This document shows, piece by piece, positions 29,189 to 39,860 of a stretch of 64,000 nt of DNA; positions within the stretch are counted from its first letter, which is position 1; the number at the start of each line of letters is the position of its first letter. The stretch is from positions 248,001-312,000 of the forward strand of contig NZ_RXLQ01000006.1 of the NCBI RefSeq assembly GCF_003953935.1. The letters run 5' to 3'. The position numbers and the translations under genes were made by a program. A model generated the notes under the pieces. The model searched no databases. It was not told the origin of the DNA and saw nothing but the letters and a program-made list of their open reading frames with translations. The DNA is from Massilia atriviolacea (GTDB taxonomy: Bacteria > Pseudomonadota > Gammaproteobacteria > Burkholderiales > Burkholderiaceae_D).

Positions 29189-29680
29189 ATGCATGATAGT
29201 CTAAAAACAACTGATAATATTTCCGGGATCTCTTATCCTAAACCCGTTTGGCGCTATATTCTTCTTTTTCAATCCTGGTCCCAGCTAGGTTCATGGTTGG
29301 TGATCGTTTTATCGACCACTTTAATAATGTGTGGATTGTTCTTGGAATTAAAGGAGGTCGCGACCATTTGGGAGCTATTTCTGGGTGTCGCGTTGGGGTC
29401 GCTGGTCTCCGTGTTCATGGTGTTGCCCGCACAAGTCAAAGTGTCTTCTAACAGTGCTGCTGTCGATCAAGGCGTAGCCCAGGCGCTCGAACACATGCAT
29501 TACGTTGAAAGTCATCGGACCGTTGACACCGTTTTCTACCGCCAGAAGCTACCGAGATTTTTACGCTGGAGAGAGGGAGCAATGGTCGTTCGAAAGTACC
29601 CTGAGAGCTTAGTGATAGATGGCCCTCGTGCCGTTTTGGGAAGAGTAAGGGCGGAGCTCATGAGTGCAACTCGCGGATGA
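29189..29680 (+). CDS. Two-helix membrane protein, candidate bacteriocin immunity protein
   Basis: A 163-residue protein I do not recognise. Two membrane helices are evident at about residues 33-53 and 61-83, followed by an ~80-residue soluble C-terminal part. A GGAGAG binding site supports ATG 29189. Codon use is AT-richer than the surroundings, matching the bacteriocin precursor 123 bases upstream in the same direction. A small membrane protein beside a class II-like bacteriocin is often its immunity factor; that role is inferred from position only. Confidence 0.6.
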   Translation: MHDSLKTTDNISGISYPKPVWRYILLFQSWSQLGSWLVIVLSTTLIMCGLFLELKEVATIWELFLGVALGSLVSVFMVLPAQVKVSSNSAAVDQGVAQALEHMHYVESHRTVDTVFYRQKLPRFLRWREGAMVVRKYPESLVIDGPRAVLGRVRAELMSATRG

Positions 29681-29707
29681 CTGTGGCTTGCTGTCGTACG
29701 ACCTTGG

Positions 29708-30583
29708 TCATTGTTTGGAGGGGACAAATCCTCTGAGGTGCAGGGCCATAAAATTTCCGATGCGCGTTTCATACTCGCGCGTCGCGAAGCCATGAAAGTC
29801 TGTATGCGCCGCTCCGGGCACAATCCACAGCTGCTTCGGTTCCGGCACAGCCGCGTAAATGCGGCGGGTTTCAAGCTCGCTGGTATGCTTGTCGAACTCT
29901 CCGCCCACCACCAGGGTAGGGCAGGCCAGCGCGCCGGCCGCGTCGATCGGCCGTAGCTGTTCCAGCGTCAGGTCCAGCCGCAAAGGCAGTTGCCATAGCA
30001 GCAGCGGCGCCAGTGCACCACCCGCGCTGCCCAGGTGCAGGCGCAGCCGGTTCTCGATGGCTTCTTCAATCGTCGGATACATCGCCTCGATCACCAGCGC
30101 GTCGATCTCGCGTCCCGGTCTGGATAGCACCAGCGCGGCGGCGCCGAGCGACATGCCGATCACCCCACTCCGTTCGCCGGGCTGTTCGCGTTTGAGGTAA
30201 GCCAGCGCGGCGCGCACGCCATCGGCCTCCCGCACTCCGAAGCCGATGCGCTTCCCCGCGCTTTCCCCGTGCGCCTGCTGATCGATCAGCAGCACGCCAT
30301 AACCAAGACCTGTGAGAAAGCGCGCCCGTCCCAGCATCTGCAGGCGGTTGCCGCGCACGCCGTGCAGCAGCAGGACAACGCCGGCGCCCGGCGTGCCGCG
30401 CGCCATCCAGCCCTGTACGGGGCCGGCGGCGCTGGCAATGGCGACGGAGGATGCGGGAAAGCCGGGAGGCGCGGCGCCGATGGCGCGCCGCGCGGGAGAA
30501 CTGAGGTATTCGCCGGCGCCGAACAGCGCCGCCAATCCCAGCAACAGCAGACAGGCGAAGGTGGCCAGGCCACGCTTCGCCAT
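29708..30583 (-). CDS. Alpha/beta hydrolase with N-terminal membrane anchor
   Basis: About 291 residues. An N-terminal hydrophobic helix (~6-25) acts as signal anchor or signal peptide. The hydrolase core shows LLLHGVRGNR (oxyanion region), the nucleophile elbow GMSLGAAA, the acid in GGEFDKHT and the catalytic His in GAAHTDFH, so the triad is complete. The reading frame also has a TTG start at 30592 that overlaps the permease stop as TTGA, so coupling to the ABC operon is likely whichever start is used. Substrate unknown; esters or lipids are typical for this family. Confidence 0.82.
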   Translation of the reverse strand: MAKRGLATFACLLLLGLAALFGAGEYLSSPARRAIGAAPPGFPASSVAIASAAGPVQGWMARGTPGAGVVLLLHGVRGNRLQMLGRARFLTGLGYGVLLIDQQAHGESAGKRIGFGVREADGVRAALAYLKREQPGERSGVIGMSLGAAALVLSRPGREIDALVIEAMYPTIEEAIENRLRLHLGSAGGALAPLLLWQLPLRLDLTLEQLRPIDAAGALACPTLVVGGEFDKHTSELETRRIYAAVPEPKQLWIVPGAAHTDFHGFATREYETRIGNFMALHLRGFVPSKQ

Positions 30584-30588
30584 GGAGG

Positions 30589-31557
30589 TCAACGCGATTT
30601 GACGAACGGCTTGCCGATCGCTTTGGGCGCGACCGACTTGGCCATCAGCCCGGCCAGCACGATCACGGTCACCACGTACGGCACCATCTGGATCAGCGAA
30701 CCCGGAATGCGGCCGATACCGGGCAAGTCCACGCCTTCGATCTGGATCTGCACCGCGCTGAAAAAGCCGAACATCATGCAGCCCAGTGCCGTGTACATCG
30801 GCCGCCAGTTACCGAACACCAGCGCGGTCAGCGCCAGGTAGCCGGCACCGGCCGACATATCGCGCAGGAAGAAGCCGCTCTGCACGATCGCCAGGTACGC
30901 GCCCGAGAACGAGCACAGGATGCCCGCCACCAGCATCGCCATGTAGCGCGTGGTGGCGACGCTGACGCCGGCCGCATCGGCCGCGTGCGGATTTTCGCCG
31001 CAGGCGCGCAGGCGCAGGCCGAAGCGGCTGTGGTAGATCACCCAGTGCACCAGCGGGATCAGCGCGAACGCCAGGTACACCAGCGCCGAATGGCCGCCGA
31101 TCACATGCCCGTAGAACCAGCCGATGAAGGGAATGCCGGCCAAGGCCTCGGTGCCCGGCAGGACGATGTCGAACAGGCGCGCCTGGCCCAGGTCCGGCGT
31201 GCGGCCGCCCTGCTGGTAGAAGAACTGGGCCAGCACGAAGGTCAGGCCGCTCATGGCGATGTTGATCGCGATCCCGCCGACCAGCTGGTTGCCCTTCTGG
31301 GTGATGCTGACGTAACCCTGCAGCAGCGCCAGGGCGGCCGACACGGCCACGCCGGCAGCCACGCCGTACCAGGCGTTCTGGGTGGTGAAGGCGACGGCTG
31401 CCGAGACGAACGCGCTGGCCAGGATCTTGCCCTCCAGGGCGATATCGACCACGCCGCTGCGTTCGGCGAACAGGCCGGCCATCGCGGCAAAAATCAGCAC
31501 GGGGGCATTGCGGATCGTGGAGACGACAATGCTGGATAGATGAAGGTCTTCGAACAT
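30589..31557 (-). CDS. Nucleoside-type ABC transporter permease 2
   Basis: A 322-residue BPD_transp_2 family permease with about nine helices; the N-terminal RNAPVLIFAAMAGLFAERSG and the VDIALEGK motif are typical of the nucleoside importers that pair with BMP-family binding proteins (BmpA/NupA-type systems). It follows permease 1 with a three-base gap and is the fourth gene of the BMP importer operon. Confidence 0.9.
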   Translation of the reverse strand: MFEDLHLSSIVVSTIRNAPVLIFAAMAGLFAERSGVVDIALEGKILASAFVSAAVAFTTQNAWYGVAAGVAVSAALALLQGYVSITQKGNQLVGGIAINIAMSGLTFVLAQFFYQQGGRTPDLGQARLFDIVLPGTEALAGIPFIGWFYGHVIGGHSALVYLAFALIPLVHWVIYHSRFGLRLRACGENPHAADAAGVSVATTRYMAMLVAGILCSFSGAYLAIVQSGFFLRDMSAGAGYLALTALVFGNWRPMYTALGCMMFGFFSAVQIQIEGVDLPGIGRIPGSLIQMVPYVVTVIVLAGLMAKSVAPKAIGKPFVKSR

Positions 31558-31560
31558 GGC

Positions 31561-32639
31561 TTATCCTTTGCGAATGTTAAGCAGCTTCAGGACAGCTGGG
31601 GCATACAGGTTTTCCATCGCGCCGCAGAACAGGATGATCAGCCCCTGGATGAAGATGAAGGTCTCTTGCGGGATGTTCGGTTTTTCCAGCGACAGGTCGA
31701 AGCCGCCCTGGATCAGTGCACCGAACAAGACGCTCGACAGGAAGATGCCGACCGGGTGCTGGCGTCCCATCAGCGCAATCGCGATGCCGATGAAACCGGC
31801 GCCGGCCGGGAAGTTCAGGCTCAGGTAATGGGTCGAACCCATGACCGAATTGACCGCGGCCAGGCCGGCCAGGGCGCCCGAGATCAGCATCGCGACGATA
31901 ATCATGCCGCTGATCGACACGCCGGCGTAGTGCGCCGCGTTTTGATTCAGGCCCGTGGCGCGCAGCTTGTAGCCCCACGACGAACGCCACACCATCACGC
32001 CGTAGATGACCAGGGCGGCGATCGCAATCAGGAAGCCGACGTTGAGCGGCGTGTCGCCAAGGATCGGGAACCATTCGTTCAGGCGCGGCATGGCGCCGGC
32101 TTCCGAGAACACGCGGCTGGCCGGATTTTGCTGGCCTTCCGGGATCAGGTATTTGACGATGATGAAGTTCATCAGGCTGGCCGCGATGAAGTTGAACATG
32201 ATGGTCGTGACCACCACATGGCTGCCGCGCTTGGCCTGCAGGTAGCCGGGCAAGAATGCCCATGCCGCGCCGAACACCGCGCTGCCCAGCATCGCGGCGG
32301 GAATCAGCAGCCAGGCCGGCAGCGAGTGATCGAGCGTGAGCATGACCACCGTCAGTCCCAGGCCGCCGACGTACATCTGGCCTTCGCTGCCGATGTTGAA
32401 CAGGCCGGCCTTCATGGCGATCGATACCGACAGGCCGGTAAAGATGAAGGTGCTGGCGTAGAACAGCGTGTAGCTCAGGCCTTCCGGATTGATGACGGCG
32501 GAATCGATCAGGATGCCGAGCGACTCGGTCGGGCTTTCGCCGAGCAGGTGGATCACCAGCGCGGCCACCAGCAAGGCCGATAGCAGGTTCAGTACAGGCA
32601 GGACAAACGCGCTTGCCCAGCGTGGGAGTTCGGTCGTTT

Positions 32640-32643
<4 letters not shown>
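31561..32643 (-). CDS. Nucleoside-type ABC transporter permease 1
   Basis: A 360-residue inner-membrane permease of the same family, with the FNIGSEGQMYVGGLG motif near residue 85 that contacts the ATPase. The start overlaps the ATPase stop by four bases (ATGA). Together with permease 2 it forms the heterodimeric channel of the BMP importer. Confidence 0.9.
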
Positions 32644-34169
<1,526 letters not shown>

Positions 34170-34205
34170 AGCGGTCAGTGGTGAGTAGTAAAGGTAAATG
34201 AGTTC

Positions 34206-34247
34206 AAAAGCGCGCCGGGCTGGTTCTCACCAGCGCGGCGCGCTTTT
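34206..34247 (-). terminator. Strong hairpin between binding-protein and ATPase genes (attenuator)
   Basis: An 18-base inverted repeat (AAAAGCGCGCCG arm and its inverse, loop TTCTCA) is flanked by A and T runs. In the minus direction it ends in TTTT, so it can act as a partial terminator. Such a structure after the first ABC gene would raise the amount of binding protein over the membrane components. Confidence 0.7.
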
Positions 34248-34265
34248 CTGGAGTGCGGGGAAAAT

Positions 34266-35261
34266 CTAGACCGGGCAGCTGCTGCCAACGCGGTAGTCGA
34301 CCACTTTGACTTTGCCGCTGACGATGTTGGCCTTGGCTTCGTTGACGCGTTTTTCGATTTCCGGCGTGACGACCGCGCGGTTATCCTTGTCCAGCGCCCA
34401 ATCGACGCCGCCTTCCTTCAGGCCCTTGTGGGTGACGCCGGCTTTCCAGGTACCGTTCTTCACCTGCATGAAGGAGTCGTAGATCGCCAGGTCGACGCGC
34501 TTGACCATGGAGGTCAGCATGGTGCCCGGATGGAGATAGTTCTGGTTCGAGTCGACGCCGATGGCCAGCTTGCCTTTTTCCTTGGCCGTCTGCAGGGTGC
34601 CCATGCCGCTGCCGCCGGCAACGGCGAACACCACGTCCACGCCACGGTCGAACTGCGCGCGCGCCAGCTCGCCGCCCTTGGCCGGATCGTTCCAGGCCGC
34701 GGCGGTGGTGCCGACCATGTTCTGCATGGTCTCGATTTTCGGATTGGTCGCTTTCGCGCCCTGGGCGTAACCGCAGGCGAAGGTGCGGATCAGCGGAATG
34801 TCCATGCCGCCCACGAAGCCGATTTTTTTCGACTTCGATGCGATGGCGGCGGCCACGCCGGCCAGGTAGGAGCCTTCTTCTTCCTTGAACAGGATCGAAT
34901 TGACGTTGTTACCCTTGGCTACAGCGTCGATCAGCACGAAGCGCACGTTCGGGAATTCCTGCGCGACCTTCTGCACGGCCTGGGTCTGCGAGAAGCCGAC
35001 GGCGGCGATCAGGTCCATCTTCTTGCGCGCCAGGCCGCGCAGCACTTGCTCGGCCTGGGTATCGCTGCTGGCCTGCGCCTCGATGTATTTGATGTTGGTC
35101 TCTTTCTTGAAGCGCTCGGCGCCTTCGAAAGCGGACTGGTTGAACGACTTGTCGAACTTGCCGCCGGCGTCGTACACGATGCCCAATTTCGGGTCGGCAG
35201 CCGCGGCGCTCGCCGCGACGCACAGCGCCGCGATCGTGATACTAAGTTGCTTTAATTTCAT
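34266..35261 (-). CDS. BMP-family periplasmic nucleoside-binding protein
   Basis: A 331-residue substrate-binding protein with signal peptide (cleavage ...ASAAAA, ~residue 22) and no lipobox, hence periplasmic. KLGIVYDAGGKFDKSFNQSAFEG and the VGGMDIPLIRTFACGYAQGA segment are hallmarks of the BMP/PnrA family, whose characterised members bind purine nucleosides. An AGGAG binding site precedes the ATG at 35261, ruling out the longer frame. It follows transaldolase by 79 bases and opens the importer genes. Confidence 0.93.
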   Translation of the reverse strand: MKLKQLSITIAALCVAASAAAADPKLGIVYDAGGKFDKSFNQSAFEGAERFKKETNIKYIEAQASSDTQAEQVLRGLARKKMDLIAAVGFSQTQAVQKVAQEFPNVRFVLIDAVAKGNNVNSILFKEEEGSYLAGVAAAIASKSKKIGFVGGMDIPLIRTFACGYAQGAKATNPKIETMQNMVGTTAAAWNDPAKGGELARAQFDRGVDVVFAVAGGSGMGTLQTAKEKGKLAIGVDSNQNYLHPGTMLTSMVKRVDLAIYDSFMQVKNGTWKAGVTHKGLKEGGVDWALDKDNRAVVTPEIEKRVNEAKANIVSGKVKVVDYRVGSSCPV

Positions 35262-35340
35262 GACTTCACTCCTGGAAAGCGATATTGTACCCGGCACACC
35301 GGCTGCGATGGGACGAAAGGAATGCGTAAGCTTAACGACA

Positions 35341-36420
35341 CTAAGCAAGCAAAGCCAGCAAATTGGCGTGTGCTTGCTCGAATTGTGTCAGTCCGGCGCG
35401 CAAGAGGTCGTTACCAATTGTATCGAGTTCGATGCCGTGGCGGCCCAGTTGCGTCAGTACCGCGCGCGCCCCGTCGACGTCCTCGATCAGCGACAGGCGC
35501 GCTTGGCCATGGTCGCGAAACGCCGCCAGGGTCGCATCGGGCACGGTATTGACGGTGTCCGCGCCGATCAGTTCTTCGACGTAGACGACGTCGCGCATGG
35601 CCGGATCCTTGACGCCGGTGCTGGCCCACAGCAGCCATTGCGGCGTGGCGCCGAAGGCGGCGAAGATGGCGAAGCCGCTGTCGTTGCGGGACTCGTGGTA
35701 GGCCACGCGCGCGGCGGCGATGGCCGCCTTGCCGCGCAGGGCCGCGGCGGCCGGCGGCAGCAGGGCGTCGACGGCGGCGTCGACCCGGCTGATAAATACA
35801 CTGGCCACGCTGGCGATGCGCTGCACCGACAGTGTGGCTTCCAGGCGGCGCGCCAGGCCACGGCGATGCGCGGCGCGCACGGCGGCCAGCTGTCCGGCGC
35901 TGAAAATCAGGGTGACGTTCACGTTGATGCCGGCGTAAATCACTTCTTCCAGCGCCGCGATGCCCGCTTCGGTGGCGGGAATCTTGATCATCGCATTCGG
36001 CCGGCCGATCGCGGCCCACAGGCGCTGGGCCTCGGCCAGCGTGCCGGCGGCATCGTGCGCCAGGCGCGGCGAGACTTCGAAGCTGACAAAACCCGCACGC
36101 CCGTCGCTGTCGGCGTACAGGGGCGCGAACAGGTCGCACGCGGCCTGCACGTCGGGCAGGACCAGCGCTTCGAAGCGCGCTTCAGGATCGGCATGGGCCG
36201 CGCGCAAAGCCGGCAGCGCGGCCTGGTAGGCGCCATCGCTGCGGATCGCGTTGTAGAAAATGGAGGGATTCGAGGTCACGCCCTGGATGCCGTCGTCGGC
36301 GATCCAGCGCGCCAGCTGGTTTGAAGCGATCAGGTCGCGGCTGAGCTTATCGAGCCAGATTTGCTGGCCCAGCCCGGCGACGGCCTTGAGGCGGCTGGCG
36401 GATGCACTAACTTGGTTCAT
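35341..36420 (-). CDS. tal: Transaldolase
   Basis: A 359-residue class of transaldolase that moves a dihydroxyacetone unit between sedoheptulose 7-phosphate and glyceraldehyde 3-phosphate. Motifs GVTSNPSIF near the N-terminus and NAMIKIPAT, containing the Schiff-base Lys, are intact. It is first in line before the nucleoside importer on the minus strand and divergent from TonB receptor 2. That makes sense if it drains pentose phosphate released from nucleosides. Confidence 0.93.
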   Translation of the reverse strand: MNQVSASASRLKAVAGLGQQIWLDKLSRDLIASNQLARWIADDGIQGVTSNPSIFYNAIRSDGAYQAALPALRAAHADPEARFEALVLPDVQAACDLFAPLYADSDGRAGFVSFEVSPRLAHDAAGTLAEAQRLWAAIGRPNAMIKIPATEAGIAALEEVIYAGINVNVTLIFSAGQLAAVRAAHRRGLARRLEATLSVQRIASVASVFISRVDAAVDALLPPAAAALRGKAAIAAARVAYHESRNDSGFAIFAAFGATPQWLLWASTGVKDPAMRDVVYVEELIGADTVNTVPDATLAAFRDHGQARLSLIEDVDGARAVLTQLGRHGIELDTIGNDLLRAGLTQFEQAHANLLALLA

Positions 36421-36448
36421 GGCAATTTTCCTGGCGAACTATGTCGTA

Positions 36449-36460
36449 TTGTTGCAACAA
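36449..36460. promoter_or_regulatory. 12-base perfect palindrome before transaldolase
   Basis: TTGTTGCAACAA lies 29 bases upstream of the tal start codon, between it and the promoter complex at 36626. It may be an operator or an RNA hairpin in the tal leader; nothing else in the sequence decides between these. Confidence 0.35.
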
Positions 36461-36625
36461 CTTATGTGGCGAAAATCACGCGTCGAATCGCGCGTCTTTA
36501 CGTGTCGAACCTGCTCCTCCAGGCCCCTGTTGCGGAGCCGGTTTCGTCGCCGTGTTCGCTACGCCCGGAAGTGCGCAAGGCTAGGGAATATTGCGCCGCG
36601 CCAAATTGCGCAGGCACAGCTTTAG

Positions 36626-36745
36626 AACTATGCATCAGCCAGAATATGTATGGCAAATACGATTTTGCTTGCTCATTTATATGATCGAAATATAAATGAA
36701 AACGCATTTGCCATGATTTCGGGTCAATTCTTTTCATGCTACGAT
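36626..36745. promoter_or_regulatory. Shared operator with divergent promoter-like boxes (tal/ABC and TonB receptor 2)
   Basis: The central palindrome ATTTATAT-N7-ATATAAAT (36675-36697) is flanked on both sides by the promoter box: ATTTGCCA on the minus strand exactly 16 bases away (plus-strand ATGGCAAAT 36650-36658), and ATTTGCCA on the plus strand 8 bases away (36706-36713). TGCATAGTT follows on the minus strand (36626-36634) and an extended -10-like TGCTACGAT on the plus strand (36737-36745). One operator could thus serve both divergent transcripts. Apart from this and the 36449 palindrome, the 485-base gap holds no gene I can support. Confidence 0.6.
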
Positions 36746-36905
36746 GCCCAGGCAGCAACAAAATACGGACGGAAACGCAGTCGCAGCAGGGTGATCGGGG
36801 CCATTTTGTGCGCTGCAAGGCGCCGTCAGCCAGGGTCGTCCATGCCGATGCGAACCGGAACGCAGGTTTCATCAAATGGTTCATCGACCTAAGGAATTAC
36901 CTACA

Positions 36906-39197
36906 ATGACAATCAAGAGCAAGCAGTTCGCCACCCGTTCGCTGATCGCGCTGGCAGTCGCCGGCGCCTTTCCGCTGCACGCCGCGCTGGCACAGGACAA
37001 GCCAGCCGAACAAGCCAGGCCGCAGGCCGGCCAGCTGGAAACCGTCATCGTGACCGCGCAGCGCCGTTCCGAGAACATCAAGGACGTGCCGATGGCGATC
37101 ACCACGCTCAAAGGCGAAAAGCTCGACGTGCTGACCTCCGGCGGCCAGGACATCCGCTTCCTGTCGGGCCGTTCGCCAAGCCTGAACATCGAATCCGACT
37201 ACGGCCGTTCGTTCCCGCGCTTTTACATCCGTGGCCAGGGTAATACCGATTTCGACCTGAACGCATCGCAGCCGGTCGGCCTGGTGGTCGACGACATCGT
37301 GCAGGAAAGCCCGATGCTCAAAGGCTTCCCGGTGTTCGACGTCGACCAGGTGGAAGTGCTGCGCGGCCCGCAGGGCACCCTGTTCGGCCGTAACTCGCCG
37401 GCCGGCGTGATCAAGTTCGACTCGGCCAAGCCGGTCATCGGCAAGCAGGAAGGCTATGCCACCGTCGGCATCGGCAACTACCGCGCGCGCAACCTGGAAG
37501 GCGCGGTCAACCTGCCGATCAGCGACACCGTCGCCGCGCGCATCTCGGTGCAGTCGCAGAACCGCGACGACCGCGTGCACAGCGCCCGTCCGGGCAACGG
37601 CACCAAGAATTTCGAAGGCTACCACGACGATGCGCTGCGCCTGCAGGTGCTGGTCAAGCCGACCAGCGCCTTCAGCGCCCTGTTCAATGTGCATGCGCGC
37701 GACATGGATGGCAGCGCGACCCTGTTCCGCGCGAATATCCTGAAAAAAGGCACGAATGAACTGGTCGACGGCTTCGAATACAGCCGTTACGACACCGATG
37801 GCGTCAACGAACAGCGCCTCGCCACCGAAGGCGCCAGCATGCGCCTGCGCCTGGACCTGGCCGGGGTGACGCTGCATTCGATCACCGGCTACGAGTCGGC
37901 CGACTTCTACAGCCGCGCCGACGTCGACGGCGGCTACGGCGCCGTGTACGCGCAGCCGATGGGCCCGAGCTACGCCAACCAGGCCGCGTTCATTCCCTTC
38001 GTGGTCGAAACGGCCGACGTGCTGCCGAAGCACCGCCAGTTCACCCAGGAGTTCCGCGCGGAGTCGGTCAACAGCGGTCCGCTGCAGTGGATCGCCGGCC
38101 TGTTCTACTTTAACGAAGACATCCAGATCGACAGCATCAGCTTCGACTCGCTGGCGCCGGGCAATCCGCAGAACCCGTTCTTCGCGACCCAGTTCCAGGA
38201 CACCAAATCGTGGGCCGCTTTCGGTTCGCTGAACTACACCGTGTCCGACAAGTTCAAGCTGCGCGGCGGCCTGCGCTACACCAACGACAAGAAGAACTTC
38301 GCCGCCAAGCGCGTCGAACTGACCACCGCCGGTCCTTTCGGGATCAGCAACGAGTCGACCAACGTCAGCTGGGACCTGTCCGGTACCTACGCCCTCAGCC
38401 CCGACTCCAACCTGTTCGCGCGCGTCGCCACCGGCTATCGCGCACCGAGCATGCAGGGCCGCCTGAACGGCCTGGCCGACCGTCCATCGTTCGCCGAAGC
38501 CGAAAAAGCGCTGTCGTACGAAGCCGGTATCAAGCAGGACCTGTTCAACCGCCGCGCGCGCCTGTCGGCCAGCGTGTTCCAGTACCGCGTCAAGGACAAG
38601 CAGCTGACCGCCGGTTCGGGCCAGATCAACATGAACCAGTTGATCAACGCCGACCGCGTGACCGGCCAGGGTGTGGAACTGGACTTCCAGGCCAACCTGT
38701 CTGACGCACTGCGCATGACCCTCGGCGGCAGCTTCAACGACACCGAAATCAAGGACTCCGACCTGTTCGTGCAAACCTGCGGCAATGAGCCGAACACCAA
38801 GGGCGTGAACGGTTGCACCCCGACCGGCGTGGCGGGTCCTTTCGCGTACACCCAAAAGCTGAACGGCAACCCGCTGCCGCGCGCACCGAAGTGGCAGGCC
38901 AACTTCACCCTGCGTTACAGCGTGCCGCTGGCCGATGGCGAGTTCTTTGCGTACACCGACTGGGCTTATCGCAGCACCTACAATATGTTCCTGTACGAAG
39001 CCAAGGAATACAAGGCCAAGTCGCTGGTCGAAGGCGGCCTGCGCATGGGCTACAAGTGGGATAACTACGAAGTGGCAGCGTTCGCGCGCAACATCACCGA
39101 CAAGGTACAGTCGGTCGGCGCGATCGACTTCGACAACCTGACCGGCATCGTCAACGAACCGCGTACCCTGGGCGTGCAGCTCAAGGCGACGTTCTAA
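36906..39197 (+). CDS. TonB-dependent receptor 2
   Basis: A 763-residue outer-membrane receptor. Signal peptide (cleavage after ALAQ, ~residue 31), TonB box-like LETVIVTAQRR, a plug domain (~50-165 with VEVLRGPQGTLFGRNSPAG) and a 22-strand-type barrel ending in LKATF. ATG 36906 is preceded by TAAGGAA and gives a normal signal peptide. The class resembles receptors for small molecules rather than the long Oar-type. The shared operator with the nucleoside importer suggests nucleosides as substrate; this is inference from context. Confidence 0.9.
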   Translation: MTIKSKQFATRSLIALAVAGAFPLHAALAQDKPAEQARPQAGQLETVIVTAQRRSENIKDVPMAITTLKGEKLDVLTSGGQDIRFLSGRSPSLNIESDYGRSFPRFYIRGQGNTDFDLNASQPVGLVVDDIVQESPMLKGFPVFDVDQVEVLRGPQGTLFGRNSPAGVIKFDSAKPVIGKQEGYATVGIGNYRARNLEGAVNLPISDTVAARISVQSQNRDDRVHSARPGNGTKNFEGYHDDALRLQVLVKPTSAFSALFNVHARDMDGSATLFRANILKKGTNELVDGFEYSRYDTDGVNEQRLATEGASMRLRLDLAGVTLHSITGYESADFYSRADVDGGYGAVYAQPMGPSYANQAAFIPFVVETADVLPKHRQFTQEFRAESVNSGPLQWIAGLFYFNEDIQIDSISFDSLAPGNPQNPFFATQFQDTKSWAAFGSLNYTVSDKFKLRGGLRYTNDKKNFAAKRVELTTAGPFGISNESTNVSWDLSGTYALSPDSNLFARVATGYRAPSMQGRLNGLADRPSFAEAEKALSYEAGIKQDLFNRRARLSASVFQYRVKDKQLTAGSGQINMNQLINADRVTGQGVELDFQANLSDALRMTLGGSFNDTEIKDSDLFVQTCGNEPNTKGVNGCTPTGVAGPFAYTQKLNGNPLPRAPKWQANFTLRYSVPLADGEFFAYTDWAYRSTYNMFLYEAKEYKAKSLVEGGLRMGYKWDNYEVAAFARNITDKVQSVGAIDFDNLTGIVNEPRTLGVQLKATF

Positions 39198-39220
39198 GCA
39201 CCGTCCTGACGCCATCACCG

Positions 39221-39258
39221 GCCCCGCACGTCGCAAGATGTGCGGGGCTGATTTTATT
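39221..39258 (+). terminator. Intrinsic terminator of TonB receptor 2
   Basis: GCCCCGCAC (39221-39229) pairs with GTGCGGGGC (39240-39248), followed by TGATTTTATT. Good Rho-independent terminator 24 bases after the stop codon. Confidence 0.85.
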
Positions 39259-39267
39259 GGAATGACC

Positions 39268-39741
39268 ATGAAGCCACTCCGTATCCTGATCGCCGGCGCA
39301 GCGCTGTGCGGTATCTGCTCCATCGCCGCAGCGCAGGCCAGGAAAGATGCCATGTGCGAGGCGATCGACAATTTCGCCGACGGCATCGCGGCCGGCGAAA
39401 AACGCTCATTCGTACTAGAGACAAAGCTTGAGAATGGTCCGATCGGGTCGAAGTCCTGCAAACCTTCCGCCATGGATGCGAAAGGCCGGGCGGTCTGCGA
39501 GTCGATGCTGACGCACACCTCGACCGAATTTATGGGGCATAACATCTCGCGTGTGATTGCATGCGTCACCCGTAGCCCGCAGCTGATACGCAAAGGCGTC
39601 TCTGTGGACTCGCTGTCCGGTGAGTTCACCGTCTACGGAGAGCAAGCCGACACGCATGTCAAATACCAGTTCAATTCCCCACACGACAAGCGCAATTTTG
39701 TCGCGATTGGCATCACGGGTGCCGAGAGCGAAGAAGAATAG
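39268..39741 (+). CDS. Exported hypothetical protein
   Basis: A 157-residue protein with a signal peptide (MKPLRILIAGAALCGICSIAAAQA). The mature part has four Cys residues that could form disulfides, no recognisable domain and an acidic C-terminus. TTGGA upstream supports ATG 39268; ATG 39262 adds two residues. It begins just after the receptor terminator, so it is probably transcribed separately, and a REP-like hairpin follows its stop. Confidence 0.65.
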   Translation: MKPLRILIAGAALCGICSIAAAQARKDAMCEAIDNFADGIAAGEKRSFVLETKLENGPIGSKSCKPSAMDAKGRAVCESMLTHTSTEFMGHNISRVIACVTRSPQLIRKGVSVDSLSGEFTVYGEQADTHVKYQFNSPHDKRNFVAIGITGAESEEE

Positions 39742-39800
39742 GGCGCCGGGCCGGTATCGGGTAAGATTCCCCGGCCTTCCTTGAGGCCTCTATCCCACCG

Positions 39801-39844
39801 CCGTCGTTCCCGCGCCGAGGGCCTCCTTGGCGCGGGAACGACGG
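39801..39844. repeat. REP-like perfect hairpin
   Basis: CCGTCGTTCCCGCGCC and its exact inverse (16 bases) enclose a 12-base loop between the exported protein and the 5-oxoproline transporter operon. Sequence of the stem matches the other REP-like elements in the window; it may also act as a bidirectional transcription barrier. Confidence 0.65.
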
Positions 39845-39860
39845 CTTATCCGGAGAATCC

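Noticed and set aside
36897-39629. A 910-codon open frame opposite TonB receptor 2
   Set aside because: Same reason: a shadow of high third-position GC in the receptor gene, without any family features.
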